64,000 nt of DNA from Rhizobiaceae bacterium (GTDB lineage: Bacteria > Pseudomonadota > Alphaproteobacteria > Rhizobiales > Rhizobiaceae): positions 496,001 through 560,000 of the forward strand of contig JAEPOG010000002.1 of NCBI GenBank assembly GCA_017643025.1, read 5' to 3'. The notes under the pieces are model-generated. The model did not search any database. It was not told where the DNA came from and saw nothing but the letters and a program-made list of their open reading frames with translations. The position numbers and the translations under genes are program-made. Shown piece by piece: positions 47,422 to 56,441 of the stretch. How positions within the stretch are numbered: position 1 is the first letter of the stretch; the number at the start of each line of letters is the position of its first letter.

Positions 47422-48441
47422 ATGAAAAAGATCGGGTTCCTTTCCTTCGGCCATTGGTCGCCTTCACGCGGGTCGCAGACGCAATCGGCGTCGGACGCGC
47501 TCCTGCAATCCATCGATCTCGCGGTCGCGGCCGAGGAAGTGGGCGCGGACGGCGCCTATTTCCGCGTCCACCATTTCGCGCGGCAGCTCGCTTCGCCGTT
47601 CCCACTGCTGGCGGCGGCGGGCGCCAAGACCAGCCGCATCGAACTCGGCACCGCCGTCATCGACATGCGCTACGAGAACCCGCTCTACATGGTGGAGGAT
47701 GCGGGCGCTGCCGACCTTATCGCCGGCGGGCGGCTGCAGCTCGGCATCTCCCGGGGCTCGCCCGAGCAGGTGATCGATGGCTGGCGCTATTTCGGCTACC
47801 AGCCGCAGGACGGCCAGACCGACGCCGACATGGCGCGACACAACACCGAAATCTTCCTCGAAGCCCTGAAAGGCCACGGCTTCGCGCAGCCGAACCCGCG
47901 ACCGATGTTTCCCAACCCGCCCGGACTGCTCAGGCTGGAGCCGCATTCGGAGGGCTTGCGCGAGCGCATCTGGTGGGGCGCGGCGTCGAACGCCACCGCC
48001 GAATGGGCGGCGAAGCTCGGCATGAATCTGCAGAGTTCGACTCTGAAATTCGATGAGGGCGGCAAGCCGTTCCACGTCCAGCAGGCGGAGCAAATCCGCG
48101 CCTATCGCGCGGCGTGGAAGGAAGCCGGACACGAGCGTACGCCACGCGTGTCGGTGAGCCGGTCGATCTTCGCGCTGGTGAACGACATGGACCGCGCCTA
48201 TTTCGGCGGTTCGGAGAGCCAGGACCATTTCGGCTACATCGAGCCGGAAAAGGTGGCGGTGTTCGGCCGCACCTATGCCGCCGAGCCGGACGTGCTGATC
48301 GAACAGCTCAAGGAGGACGAGGCTATCGCCGAGGCCGACACGCTGCTGCTCACCGTGCCGAACCAGCTCGGCGTCGACTACAACGCGCATGTGATCGAGA
48401 CGATTGTCAAACACGTCGCGCCGGGACTGGGCTGGAGATGA
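47422..48441 (+). CDS. LLM class flavin-dependent oxidoreductase
   Basis: 339 residues of the luciferase-like monooxygenase fold. MKKIGFLSFGHWSPSRGSQT, VAAEEVGADGAYFRVHHFAR and GGRLQLGISRGSPEQVIDGW form the flavin-binding TIM barrel. It probably uses reduced FMN or F420 on an unknown substrate. ATG at 47422 fits the family start; an ATG six codons earlier is possible. It lies 69 bases after ccmB and has normal high GC, so it is not part of the low-GC island that follows. Confidence 0.86.
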   Translation: MKKIGFLSFGHWSPSRGSQTQSASDALLQSIDLAVAAEEVGADGAYFRVHHFARQLASPFPLLAAAGAKTSRIELGTAVIDMRYENPLYMVEDAGAADLIAGGRLQLGISRGSPEQVIDGWRYFGYQPQDGQTDADMARHNTEIFLEALKGHGFAQPNPRPMFPNPPGLLRLEPHSEGLRERIWWGAASNATAEWAAKLGMNLQSSTLKFDEGGKPFHVQQAEQIRAYRAAWKEAGHERTPRVSVSRSIFALVNDMDRAYFGGSESQDHFGYIEPEKVAVFGRTYAAEPDVLIEQLKEDEAIAEADTLLLTVPNQLGVDYNAHVIETIVKHVAPGLGWR

Positions 48442-48460
48442 GGTAGTTGCGACTATCTAG

Positions 48461-49057
48461 TCAGGCGTCGGCAAGCTGGGCCTTGAGCAAATCTTGTAGG
48501 TAAGCGGCCAAGACCGAAACATCAAAGTGGCCTTCGGCCCATTGCCTATCTGCTTCTCCAAGAGCATCGTAATAGGGTTTCCGATTTTCCCTTATGCGTT
48601 CAGGAACAATCTTTTTTCCCGGTAGCAGACGCCCCGCTCGCATGCAGATGAGGTAATAGCAGGCGGCTCTGGCTGTCCTGCCATTGCCCTCTACGAAAGG
48701 GTGAATCCAGTTTAGTCGCCACAGGGCATATGCAGGTAGTGTCGTGGGGTGCTCATCGATCGTCCAGAGCTCGTGAATAACCGAGAGGAACTGATCCATA
48801 AGATGGGGCACTTCCTTGAAGTGCGGTGGTATGTGGTTCCCAACGTAAATCGGTTGCTCCCGAAAGCGCCCGCCAAATTGTGCAATGTTGGAAACAGCTG
48901 CATAATTTAGCTGCCAGAGCGTATATTTGTCGAAAGCCTCGATGCCCTTGCGCAGTCCGATCTCAATGCAGTTGGTCAGCAGATCGTACTGACGCAACAG
49001 ATTTTGCTCTTGGATTCGAGCAAATAGCTCTGGATCGTCCTTTTCCCGTACAGACAC
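48461..49057 (-). CDS. Fic family protein
   Basis: 198 residues. The Fic motif HPFVEGNGRTAR (119-130) is intact, with the catalytic His119, so AMP transfer to a target protein is expected. The flap region VGNHIPPHFKEVPHLMDQFL precedes it. No clear S/TxxxEG inhibitory helix is seen within the protein. It starts 2 bases after the small upstream gene, which suggests a toxin-antitoxin-like pair. Base composition is near 50% GC in lines counted, against about 68% in the neighbouring LLM gene, a sign of transfer. Confidence 0.9.
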   Translation of the reverse strand: MSVREKDDPELFARIQEQNLLRQYDLLTNCIEIGLRKGIEAFDKYTLWQLNYAAVSNIAQFGGRFREQPIYVGNHIPPHFKEVPHLMDQFLSVIHELWTIDEHPTTLPAYALWRLNWIHPFVEGNGRTARAACYYLICMRAGRLLPGKKIVPERIRENRKPYYDALGEADRQWAEGHFDVSVLAAYLQDLLKAQLADA

Positions 49058-49059
49058 GG

Positions 49060-49266
49060 CTAACGCATCAAGAGAATAGATTCTGACGCCTTACGTACGC
49101 TGTCTTTTGTGATGTATTGTGAATCCGGCGAATTGCCAAACGCAAAGCTAATGCGCTGCTCGTGCAGGTCAGCGTCAGTCACTGGCTGATGCCGCGTCTC
49201 GTCCAGCAGTTTTGCCAGTTCTGGATCAAGAGCGGTCTCGCCCAAAAACTGCTTTCGGTTCGCCAT
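49060..49266 (-). CDS. small protein upstream of fic, possible antitoxin
   Basis: 68 residues: MANRKQFLGETALDPELAKL at the start, a polar middle (DETRHQPVTDADLHEQRISF), and SVRKASESILLMR at the end. I do not recognise a family. Position (first gene, 2 bases before fic), size and shared low GC suggest a cognate inhibitor or DNA-binding partner. A canonical S/TxxxEG Fic-inhibitory motif is not obvious. ATG at 49266 has GGGAG about 9 bases upstream; an ATG at 49275 sits too close to that site. Confidence 0.65.
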   Translation of the reverse strand: MANRKQFLGETALDPELAKLLDETRHQPVTDADLHEQRISFAFGNSPDSQYITKDSVRKASESILLMR

Positions 49267-49702
49267 GTGAATCATCTCCCTCCCGCCAGGAACGTGATCC
49301 TCTCGCAAGGGCGGGAAGATCACAAGCCTACGGTTGAACTATTTGGGTTAAGGAACGGTTCCACCGGTGTTCACCAACTGTTCCGGATGGGCGCATCTCA
49401 TAAGGGTATTCGACTCAAGCGTCAATTCACAATAGGCATTGCATAGCAGCCTTGCGCGAAACGTGAGCTTACGACGCGTCACGCCTTCCGCTTGACTCCA
49501 TATATGGCTACTTGCGTCCATGCACATGTCTGCCCTACTTGGCAAATTGCAACGGAGCTGTATCTGGCTCTGTAGGCCGACGGCCGCGGTGGCAGCGCGG
49601 TAGTTTTCGGCTAAGGGGCCAATTGAACCTGCCCGCGACACATCACCCACCTTTGATCGGCATCAATTGCGCGCCGCTTTTCCCGCGTCTATTTGAGAAC
49701 CC
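49267..49702. other. 436-base low-GC gap before ccmC
   Basis: No credible gene. It must carry the promoter for the small ORF/fic pair leftwards and one for ccmC rightwards. A perfect 10-base palindrome CCATATATGG lies at 49498-49507. GC rises again only near 49560, so the right edge of the foreign segment is about there. Confidence 0.5.
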
Positions 49703-50455
49703 ATGAGCGAAACAGCCACGCTGAGCCGCCGGTTCACCGACCTTGCAAACCCGACGCGCTTCGTTGCGCTGGCCGACCGGCTGGTGCCGTGGCTGGCCGG
49801 GCTGTCGGCCGTGGTGATCGCCGCCGGTCTGTGGATGGGGTTCAACGCGCCCGAGGACTACCAGCAGGGCATCACCGTGCGGATCATGTATCTGCACGTG
49901 CCCTTCGCCTGGCTGTCAATGATGATCTATTCGATCATGGCGGTTTCGGCGCTCGGCACGCTGGTCTGGCGGCATCCCCTGGCCGATGTGGCGCTGAAGG
50001 CGGCGGCGCCGATCGGCGCTGTCTTTACCGCGCTGGCGCTCGCTACCGGCTCCATCTGGGGCAGGCCGATGTGGGGCGCCTGGTGGGTCTGGGACGGGCG
50101 GCTGACCTCCGTCTTCGTGCTGTTCCTGATGTATCTCGGCCTGATCGCGCTGACGCGAGCGCTCGACGACCCGTCGCGCTCGGCACGAGCTGCCGCCGTG
50201 GTGGCGCTGGTCGGCGTCATCAACATTCCAATCATCAAGTTCTCGGTCGAGTGGTGGAACACGCTGCACCAGCCGGCCTCGGTTATCAGGCTCGATGGGC
50301 CGACTATCCATCCGAGTCTGCTGTGGCCGCTGCTTATTTCGGCCGTCGGCTTTACGCTGCTCTATGCGACGCTGCACCTGATGGCGATGCGCACCGAAAT
50401 CTGGCGGCGGCGGGTGATCTCGATGCGGCGCATGGCGGCGCGGGCCAGCCAATGA
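49703..50455 (+). CDS. ccmC: haem handling protein CcmC
   Basis: 250 residues with six transmembrane helices. The Trp-rich WGRPMWGAWWVWDGRLTS loop (119-136) and flanking histidines His65 (MYLHVPFAW) and His189 (WWNTLHQPAS) bind haem for loading onto CcmE. Its stop overlaps the ccmD ATG. It is separated from ccmB by about 2.3 kb of other genes. Confidence 0.95.
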   Translation: MSETATLSRRFTDLANPTRFVALADRLVPWLAGLSAVVIAAGLWMGFNAPEDYQQGITVRIMYLHVPFAWLSMMIYSIMAVSALGTLVWRHPLADVALKAAAPIGAVFTALALATGSIWGRPMWGAWWVWDGRLTSVFVLFLMYLGLIALTRALDDPSRSARAAAVVALVGVINIPIIKFSVEWWNTLHQPASVIRLDGPTIHPSLLWPLLISAVGFTLLYATLHLMAMRTEIWRRRVISMRRMAARASQ

Positions 50456-50613
50456 CGCACATCTTCTTCGTCTCAGCTGCCTATCTCGTCTCGGCGCTCG
50501 CCATCGCCGGGCTGGTGGCGTGGATCCTGCTGGACCAGGCGGCGCGCAAGCGCGAACTGGCCGATCTGGAGCAGCGCGGCGTCAGGCGACGCTCGGCGGA
50601 CACGCAGTCGTGA
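50452..50613 (+). CDS. ccmD: haem exporter protein CcmD
   Basis: 53 residues. One transmembrane helix (about 6-27: FVSAAYLVSALAIAGLVAWI) is followed by a basic cytoplasmic tail with AARKRELADLEQRGVRRRS, the CcmD pattern. It helps release holo-CcmE from CcmABC. ATGA overlap with ccmC and GTGA overlap with ccmG show tight coupling. Confidence 0.92.
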   Translation: MTHIFFVSAAYLVSALAIAGLVAWILLDQAARKRELADLEQRGVRRRSADTQS

Positions 50614-51185
50614 GCACATCAGAAGAGGCGGACCGCAGGCCGCGCCGCGTCCTGATCGCGCTGGCGCCGCTCGCCGTCTTTCTGGTGCTGGCCGGCATCT
50701 TTCTGATGCAGCTGATGTCGGGGCGCGACAGCTCCGTCATCCCCTCTGCGCTGATCGGCGAGCCGGCGCCGCAGACCAGTCTGCCGCCGCTGGAAGGCAG
50801 CAGGTTGCCCGGTTTGGAGAGCGTGTCCTTTGCCGGCAAAGTGACGCTGGTTAATGTGTGGGCATCGTGGTGCGCTCCGTGCCGCGAGGAGCATCCGGTG
50901 CTCATGCAACTGGCGCAGGACGGGCGCTTCGACATTGCGGGCTTGAACTACAAGGACGATCCGCAGAACGCGCTGCGCTTCATCGGCAATCTCGGCAATC
51001 CCTATGATGCGATCGGCACGGACGGCAGCGGCCGCGCGGCGATCCAGTGGGGTGTCTACGGCGTGCCGGAGACATTCGTGGTGGATCGCGAAGGGCGCAT
51101 CGCCTTCAAGCATGTCGGGCCGATCAGCCCGCAAGCGCTCGAGCGCGACCTCATGCCGGCGATCGAGAAAGCGCTGGGCGATTAG
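50610..51185 (+). CDS. ccmG: thiol:disulfide oxidoreductase CcmG/DsbE
   Basis: 191 residues. An N-terminal membrane anchor (about 14-35) is followed by a periplasmic thioredoxin fold with active site WCAPC (Cys88, Cys91), the GVYGVPETFVVDREG cis-proline strand, and the family's GRFDIAGLNYKDDPQNALRF insert. It keeps apocytochrome c haem-binding cysteines reduced. The GTG start overlaps the ccmD stop. Confidence 0.94.
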   Translation: MSTSEEADRRPRRVLIALAPLAVFLVLAGIFLMQLMSGRDSSVIPSALIGEPAPQTSLPPLEGSRLPGLESVSFAGKVTLVNVWASWCAPCREEHPVLMQLAQDGRFDIAGLNYKDDPQNALRFIGNLGNPYDAIGTDGSGRAAIQWGVYGVPETFVVDREGRIAFKHVGPISPQALERDLMPAIEKALGD

Positions 51186-51294
51186 CCGGCACTGAAAAAC
51201 CCGCCCGCTGGGCAAACTGCTTCCCTTGCGTAAAATGACCATGTTTCGGGCCTAACCTATGCTCGGGCAATAACGGGCTGTGGGAGGCTTGGGC

Positions 51295-52722
51295 ATGAAA
51301 ATCCTGATATCGGCGCTGCTGGCCGGCGCAATGGCGATCAATGCCGGCGGGGCGTGGGCGCAGGCCTGCAACCTGCCGCCGCGCGAAATCAAGGGCGAGG
51401 CCGCGCAGGACCAGTACCAGGCGATCGAGGGATTTGTGCTCGAAAACCTGGTCGGAACGGCGCAGGACCTCTATGCCGACCGGGTCATCGGGCTGTTCGT
51501 CGAGGCGTCGAAAAACGCCGACAACACGCTCGACTCCATCATGCTCAAGGTCGATTCCGAAACGGTCGGGCTCGCCAACAACTGGCTGCACGCGCTGAAG
51601 GTGGCGACGCTGGCCAAGGCGGTGGCGCAGGGCGAAATCGATCCGGTCAAGGACTGGGTCGTGGACGAAGCGGTCGGCACCGCGGTGGGCAAATTTGCCG
51701 AAGCTATCGGCGCGACGTCGAACGGCCTGATCATCGGGTCCATGATCACCTCGCTCAAGACGGTGAAGGAGAGCTACGAGACGCTGGAGCACGAGGACTG
51801 CCTGCTCAATGTAGACATGGGCTTCTACCGCTTCCTCGACGATCCGAAGCTGCGCTGGAGCGAAAGCGGCGAGATGCCGGCGGGCGCGGTGGACCACTAC
51901 ATCCTGAACTACCTCGTCGGCGGCGGCAGCGGCCCATACGGCTCGACCCGGGCCGAAAACCGTCGTGTGCTGCAATGCTTCATCAATCTGGAAATGCCTG
52001 AAAGCGAACGCATCGACGTGTCGTCGATGGGCCCCGGCAGCGGCAGCACCAGCATTTTCGGCTGGTTCGCAGACGTGTTCGGCGAAATCACCGACGTTCT
52101 GGGCAGCGCCGCCGACGCTCACCCCGAGGCGCGCCGGCTGCGCACGCCGGTGAATGTGATGCTGCGGGATTTCAATTACCGCGCCGATGTCGAGGAGGAG
52201 TCGGAAAAGCTAGGCATTCTGCTACGTTCCGACGAATACGCCGTCTACGAGGCGCTACTGGGCGCGATGGAGACCTCCGCGAAGACGGCGGCATGGCTGT
52301 GCGGGCGCCTGTCAGGCCCCGACCCGGAAATTACCGGCAACTGGACCGGCACCGTCGATTTCACGTCGCCATGGGCGTTCCAGCTGATGCTGGAACTGGA
52401 CGTTGCACCGGACGGCGCCATGAGCGGCGCGCTGACGATGAATGACGAACAACTGCCGACGACCGAGCATACTCTCGATGGGCGCGAAGCCAGCTTCCGC
52501 GCGGTCTATTCGGTAACCGAAAACGGCAAGACGGCCGACGTGATGGACTTCCATTTCAAAGGCGAAGTGGAGGAGAAAGGCGGCCCGCTCGCCGGCGAGG
52601 TTTCCGGAACGATCGTCGACATGGAATGCGTGATGGAAGGCCTGTTCGGCGACGAGGAGGACCAGAACAAGGAATGCGCGCTGGTGCCTGCAAGCGGCAT
52701 GTGGAGCGCGGCGCGAAACTAG
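51295..52722 (+). CDS. secreted protein of unknown family
   Basis: 475 residues. A Sec signal peptide at 1-22 ends AWAQA. Mature residues about 30-340 look helical and acidic, with scattered Cys (about 9 in all, probably disulfide-bonded) and a Gly/Ser stretch PGSGSTSIFGWF. A second part at about 345-455 alternates like a beta barrel: ITGNWTGTVDFTSPWAFQLM, ELDVAPDGAMSGALTMNDEQ, FHFKGEVEEKGGPLAGEVSG. I do not recognise a family. GGGAGG precedes the ATG at 51295. It lies 109 bases after ccmG, alone. Confidence 0.72.
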   Translation: MKILISALLAGAMAINAGGAWAQACNLPPREIKGEAAQDQYQAIEGFVLENLVGTAQDLYADRVIGLFVEASKNADNTLDSIMLKVDSETVGLANNWLHALKVATLAKAVAQGEIDPVKDWVVDEAVGTAVGKFAEAIGATSNGLIIGSMITSLKTVKESYETLEHEDCLLNVDMGFYRFLDDPKLRWSESGEMPAGAVDHYILNYLVGGGSGPYGSTRAENRRVLQCFINLEMPESERIDVSSMGPGSGSTSIFGWFADVFGEITDVLGSAADAHPEARRLRTPVNVMLRDFNYRADVEEESEKLGILLRSDEYAVYEALLGAMETSAKTAAWLCGRLSGPDPEITGNWTGTVDFTSPWAFQLMLELDVAPDGAMSGALTMNDEQLPTTEHTLDGREASFRAVYSVTENGKTADVMDFHFKGEVEEKGGPLAGEVSGTIVDMECVMEGLFGDEEDQNKECALVPASGMWSAARN

Positions 52723-52782
52723 CTCCCAACGCAGCCCAGGCGGCAGATTCCCGCAATCGACTGGCGTCTTCCGCCGGGGTAT

Positions 52783-53835
52783 ATGCGGATAATGCTGCCA
52801 TCCGCCCTCGTTGAACATTTTCATCATCACGCCAGAGACTGCGACAAGCTCGGCTCACCCTTCACGGCAAGGCTGTGCAGGCTGTTGCCGGATCTGCTGG
52901 ATGAATCGACGGCGACCGGCAATCGGGTCATCCGCTGGAGCGGCAATCCCCGTGCCGCCGCGCTGGCGCTGCGGCTGACAGGCGGCCTGCACGCACTGGC
53001 GCTCGACGGCAATCCTGTCCTGAAGGCCGTCTATCCGCCGAACGAGTTGGGTGACGCGGCGCTGGCCGAGGCAATACGCAAGACGATTGCAAGCGACGAT
53101 GCATTTCTTGACGCGTATCTGGATTCGGCGCCTCAAACCAACGAGGTAGGGCGCTCGGGCATGCTGCTGCCCGGCTTCCTGACGATCGCCCGCGAGACCG
53201 GCCTGCCGCTCGCCATCAACGAGATCGGATCGAGTGCGGGGTTGAACCTGGTCTTCGATCAGTTTCGCTACGACTATGGCAGCAAAACCTGGGGCGACGC
53301 GGATTCGCCGGTGAAGCTGGCGCCTGAGGCGCGGGGAGGTCCGCCGCCGCTCGATGGCGATCTGGTCATCGCCAGCCGCGCCGGCAGCGACATCGCGCCG
53401 ATCGATATCGAAAACGGGACGCAGCGCCGCAGACTGCTATCCTATGTCTGGGCCGATCAGGCGCTCCGTTTCGAGCGCATCGAGGCGGCAATCGGTCTGG
53501 CGCGCCGCGCGGGAATTTCTGTCGAAAGGGCGGACGCGGCGGAGTTCGTCAGGGAGCGCCTCGCGGAACGCAAGCACGGCGAAGCATTCGTGCTTTTTCA
53601 TTCGATCATGTGGCAATATTTGCCGCAAAGCTCGAAAGAAGGCGTGCATGCAGCGCTGGCCGAGGCAGGCAAGAGCGCCACTGCGGACGCGCCCATTGCG
53701 CGGCTACGCATGGAGCCGCTGGGCGAGGCGCCGCATGCGACGCTTTCCATGACGCTATGGCCCGGCGGCGAAACGCGGCGGCTGGCGAATTGCGACTATC
53801 ATGGCCGTTGGATCGAGTGGACCGGTCCGGTTTGA
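52783..53835 (+). CDS. DUF2332 family protein
   Basis: 350 residues. SPFTARLCRLLPDLLDESTA, AINEIGSSAGLNLVFDQFRY and AFVLFHSIMWQYLP are the DUF2332 core; the EIGSSAGLNL segment resembles a methyltransferase-like glycine motif, so a Rossmann-type fold is possible. Function unknown. Start codon is either ATG 52783 or ATG 52792; neither has a strong ribosome site. Confidence 0.82.
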   Translation: MRIMLPSALVEHFHHHARDCDKLGSPFTARLCRLLPDLLDESTATGNRVIRWSGNPRAAALALRLTGGLHALALDGNPVLKAVYPPNELGDAALAEAIRKTIASDDAFLDAYLDSAPQTNEVGRSGMLLPGFLTIARETGLPLAINEIGSSAGLNLVFDQFRYDYGSKTWGDADSPVKLAPEARGGPPPLDGDLVIASRAGSDIAPIDIENGTQRRRLLSYVWADQALRFERIEAAIGLARRAGISVERADAAEFVRERLAERKHGEAFVLFHSIMWQYLPQSSKEGVHAALAEAGKSATADAPIARLRMEPLGEAPHATLSMTLWPGGETRRLANCDYHGRWIEWTGPV

Positions 53836-53975
53836 CTCGCGCATATACAAGGGCAGAAGCCGAAAACAGCATTCCCTTACGTTAGATTTGTCTGTGATTA
53901 TTCAGTCGGGCGAGAACTAAAACTTTACACATCTTGCGGAAGACTGCTCTGCCAATTGGCAGGGGTAGTAACAGT

Positions 53976-55805
53976 ATGGACGGCCCGGAGATTTCCGACA
54001 GGCTCAACCAGCTTCGCAACGAAACCATTGAAGCAGTCGCAAGCGGCGTGGCACTCCGGGACGTTGCCGACCGTCTGTGCCGCGACGCGGAGGCCCTGGC
54101 CCCCGGTGTCATCTGCAGCATCCTGACTATCGAAAGGGATGCCCGGATTCGCCCGCTGTCCGGTCCCAGCCTGCCCGACTTCTACGCCGAAGCGATCGAC
54201 GGAATTCCGGTCGGACCGGTGGCGGGGTCGTGCGGCACAGCCGCCTATCGCGGCGAGCCGGTGGAAGTGACCGATATCTCTAGCGACCCGCTCTGGGCCG
54301 ACTACAAGGCGCTTGTGCTGCCGCTCGGTCTCAGGGCCTGCTGGTCGAGCCCGATCAAGGCGCGCGACGGCTCCGTGATTGGGACCTTTGCGTTCTACTT
54401 TCGCGAAAGGCGCGGCCCGACCGAACTTGAGCATCGTATCGTCGACACCTGCGTGCATATCTGCGCAATCGCGATCGAGCATGCTGGTGCGCAGGAGCGC
54501 ATCGAACGTCTTGCCTATTGCGACGCTCTGACCGGGTTGCCGAACTGGAGCTGGTTCCATGACCGTGCAGGCAAGCTCCTAGGCGGGGGCCAGCCCACCA
54601 ATGTCGTTTATCTAGATCTGGACGACTTCAAAGGCATCAATGACTCGCTTGGTCATCATGTCGGCGATCTGCTGCTGGCGGCTGTAGGCGAGAGGCTGCG
54701 CGACTTCTTGTGCGATGACATCGTCATCGCACGATTGAGCGGGGATGAATTCGGCTTCATCCAGCCCTGTGAGGATTGCGACACGGACGGTGCCTGGCTT
54801 GTCAGGAACCTGCACAAGTCATTTGAGGAACCGTTCGAAATTGACGGGCGGATTGTCTCAGTAGGAGCGAGCATCGGTATTTCCCGATACCCGCGGGATG
54901 GCTCTGACTTCGAGAAACTGGCTTCACGGGCCGACCTTGCGCTGTCTTCGGCCAAGAGCAAGGGCAAAATGAGCTACCGGTTCTTCGAGCCGGAAATGGA
55001 GGACGACCGGCGTGCGCGCCACGAACTGACCGACGATTTGCGTGCGGCAACAGCCAATGCCGAACTGAGCGTCGCCTATCAGCCAATCGTCGCCCTGGCG
55101 ACCGGACGTCTGCAAGCGTTCGAGGCACTGTTACGCTGGAACCATCCTGTCCGCGGTACGATATCGCCGGCCGAATTCATCCCGCTTGCCGAAGAAACCG
55201 GTGTCATCGGCGCTCTCGGCGAATGGGTGCTCACCCAAGCCTGCAGGGAAGCGGCCTCATGGCCGGACCATATCCAGGTATCGGTCAACCTCTCGCCGCT
55301 CCAGCTTCGCCAGCCTGGCTTCGTTGATGATGTTAAACGTGTCCTCGTAGATGCGCGGCTGGCGACCGACCGCCTCAAGCTGGAAGTCACCGAGACTGCC
55401 CTTATGGGCGACGACAGCGTGACCCGCGACAACCTCGTGGCGCTCCACCGGATGGGGATCCCCATTTCGCTGGACGATTTCGGAACCGGCTACTCCTCGC
55501 TGAGCCATCTGCGAAAGGTGCCGCTCGACCGGATCAAGATCGACATGTCGTTCGTGTCGGGCGTGATGAGGGACAGTGGCGCAGAGTCGATTGTGCGCGC
55601 CATCCTGATGCTCGCCCGCGAACTGCGGCTGCAGACCACCGCGGAAGGCATCGAAACCAGGGCGCAGCACAACTGGCTGCTGGCGAATGGCTGCATGGAC
55701 GGTCAGGGCTATCTGTTCGGCCGCCCCGAAAGTGCCGAAAGCGCGCGCCAGCGGATCAACGCGGAATACGCGGATACACGCCGCGTGGCCGCGGCCGGCC
55801 GATAA
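53976..55805 (+). CDS. GAF-GGDEF-EAL cyclic-di-GMP protein
   Basis: 609 residues, soluble. The GAF domain is at about 15-170 (GPVAGSCGTAAYRGEPVEVT, CWSSPIKARDGSVIGTFAFY). GGDEF at about 180-335 has RLSGDEFGFI: the first Gly is Ser (residue 255), which may weaken cyclase activity. EAL at about 355-595 keeps FEALLRW, NLSPLQL, ETALM, LDDFGTGYSSLSHL, IKIDMSF and TAEGIET, so it is probably an active phosphodiesterase. ATG at 53976 has AGGGG upstream. It stands alone; the GAF ligand is unknown. Confidence 0.9.
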   Translation: MDGPEISDRLNQLRNETIEAVASGVALRDVADRLCRDAEALAPGVICSILTIERDARIRPLSGPSLPDFYAEAIDGIPVGPVAGSCGTAAYRGEPVEVTDISSDPLWADYKALVLPLGLRACWSSPIKARDGSVIGTFAFYFRERRGPTELEHRIVDTCVHICAIAIEHAGAQERIERLAYCDALTGLPNWSWFHDRAGKLLGGGQPTNVVYLDLDDFKGINDSLGHHVGDLLLAAVGERLRDFLCDDIVIARLSGDEFGFIQPCEDCDTDGAWLVRNLHKSFEEPFEIDGRIVSVGASIGISRYPRDGSDFEKLASRADLALSSAKSKGKMSYRFFEPEMEDDRRARHELTDDLRAATANAELSVAYQPIVALATGRLQAFEALLRWNHPVRGTISPAEFIPLAEETGVIGALGEWVLTQACREAASWPDHIQVSVNLSPLQLRQPGFVDDVKRVLVDARLATDRLKLEVTETALMGDDSVTRDNLVALHRMGIPISLDDFGTGYSSLSHLRKVPLDRIKIDMSFVSGVMRDSGAESIVRAILMLARELRLQTTAEGIETRAQHNWLLANGCMDGQGYLFGRPESAESARQRINAEYADTRRVAAAGR

Positions 55806-55820
55806 CCTCTCGCTCGGGGC

Positions 55821-56435
55821 TCACCACATCGATTTGCTGTAGCCTTCGTCCAGCCGCTGGTCGAGTTCGCCCGCCGTTTCGGCGAGTGCTGCGTGGTCGC
55901 GCAGGATGGCACCCAGGGTGGGCATATCGGTCCGCTCGCTCCAGCTTTCCGGCTTCCACAATTCCGAGCGCATGAACGCCTTGGCGCAATGCATGTAGAC
56001 AGCTTTCGCCTTGACGACGAGCACGGTGGCCGGCTGCCTGCCGTCGACGGCGAGGCGCTCGCGCAGGCCGGCATCGGCGGTGATGCGCCCCTCGCCATTG
56101 ATGCGCAGCGTCTCGTTCATGCCTGGAATGAGGAAAAGCAGGCCCACCGCCGGGTTTGCGACGATATTCTCGAAGGTGTCGAGGCGGTTGTTTCCCGGGC
56201 GGTCCGGAATGGCGATGGTGACATCGTCGAGCACGGCGACGAAGCCCGGCCGGTCGCCCTTTGGCGTGACGTCGGCATTGCCGTCGCGGTCCTGGGAACC
56301 GATCAGGACAAAGGGGCTCTTCGACAGGAAGTTGCGGGCGTGCGCGTCGAGGAACCGGAGCTCCTTTTTGACCGCGACGTCGTGCACCGGCTTGTAATGC
56401 GCGCGCAGTTCTTCACGTGACGTGACGAATTCCAT
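55821..56435 (-). CDS. pyridoxamine 5'-phosphate oxidase-like FMN-binding protein
   Basis: 204 residues of the split-barrel flavin fold. FVLIGSQDRDGNADVTPKGD, IPDRPGNNRLDTFENIVANP and GLLFLIPGMNETLRINGEGR match the MSMEG_1061-like PNPOx branch. True PdxH residues are not evident, so vitamin B6 synthesis is not implied; an FMN-dependent reductase or haem/flavin role is possible. It lies 6 bases downstream of yciB on the same strand and may be co-transcribed with ftsY-yciB. Confidence 0.82.
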   Translation of the reverse strand: MEFVTSREELRAHYKPVHDVAVKKELRFLDAHARNFLSKSPFVLIGSQDRDGNADVTPKGDRPGFVAVLDDVTIAIPDRPGNNRLDTFENIVANPAVGLLFLIPGMNETLRINGEGRITADAGLRERLAVDGRQPATVLVVKAKAVYMHCAKAFMRSELWKPESWSERTDMPTLGAILRDHAALAETAGELDQRLDEGYSKSMW

Positions 56436-56441
56436 GACGCC

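Noticed and set aside
49498..49507. Palindrome CCATATATGG before ccmC
   Set aside because: Single short copy; no regulator or promoter element can be tied to it.
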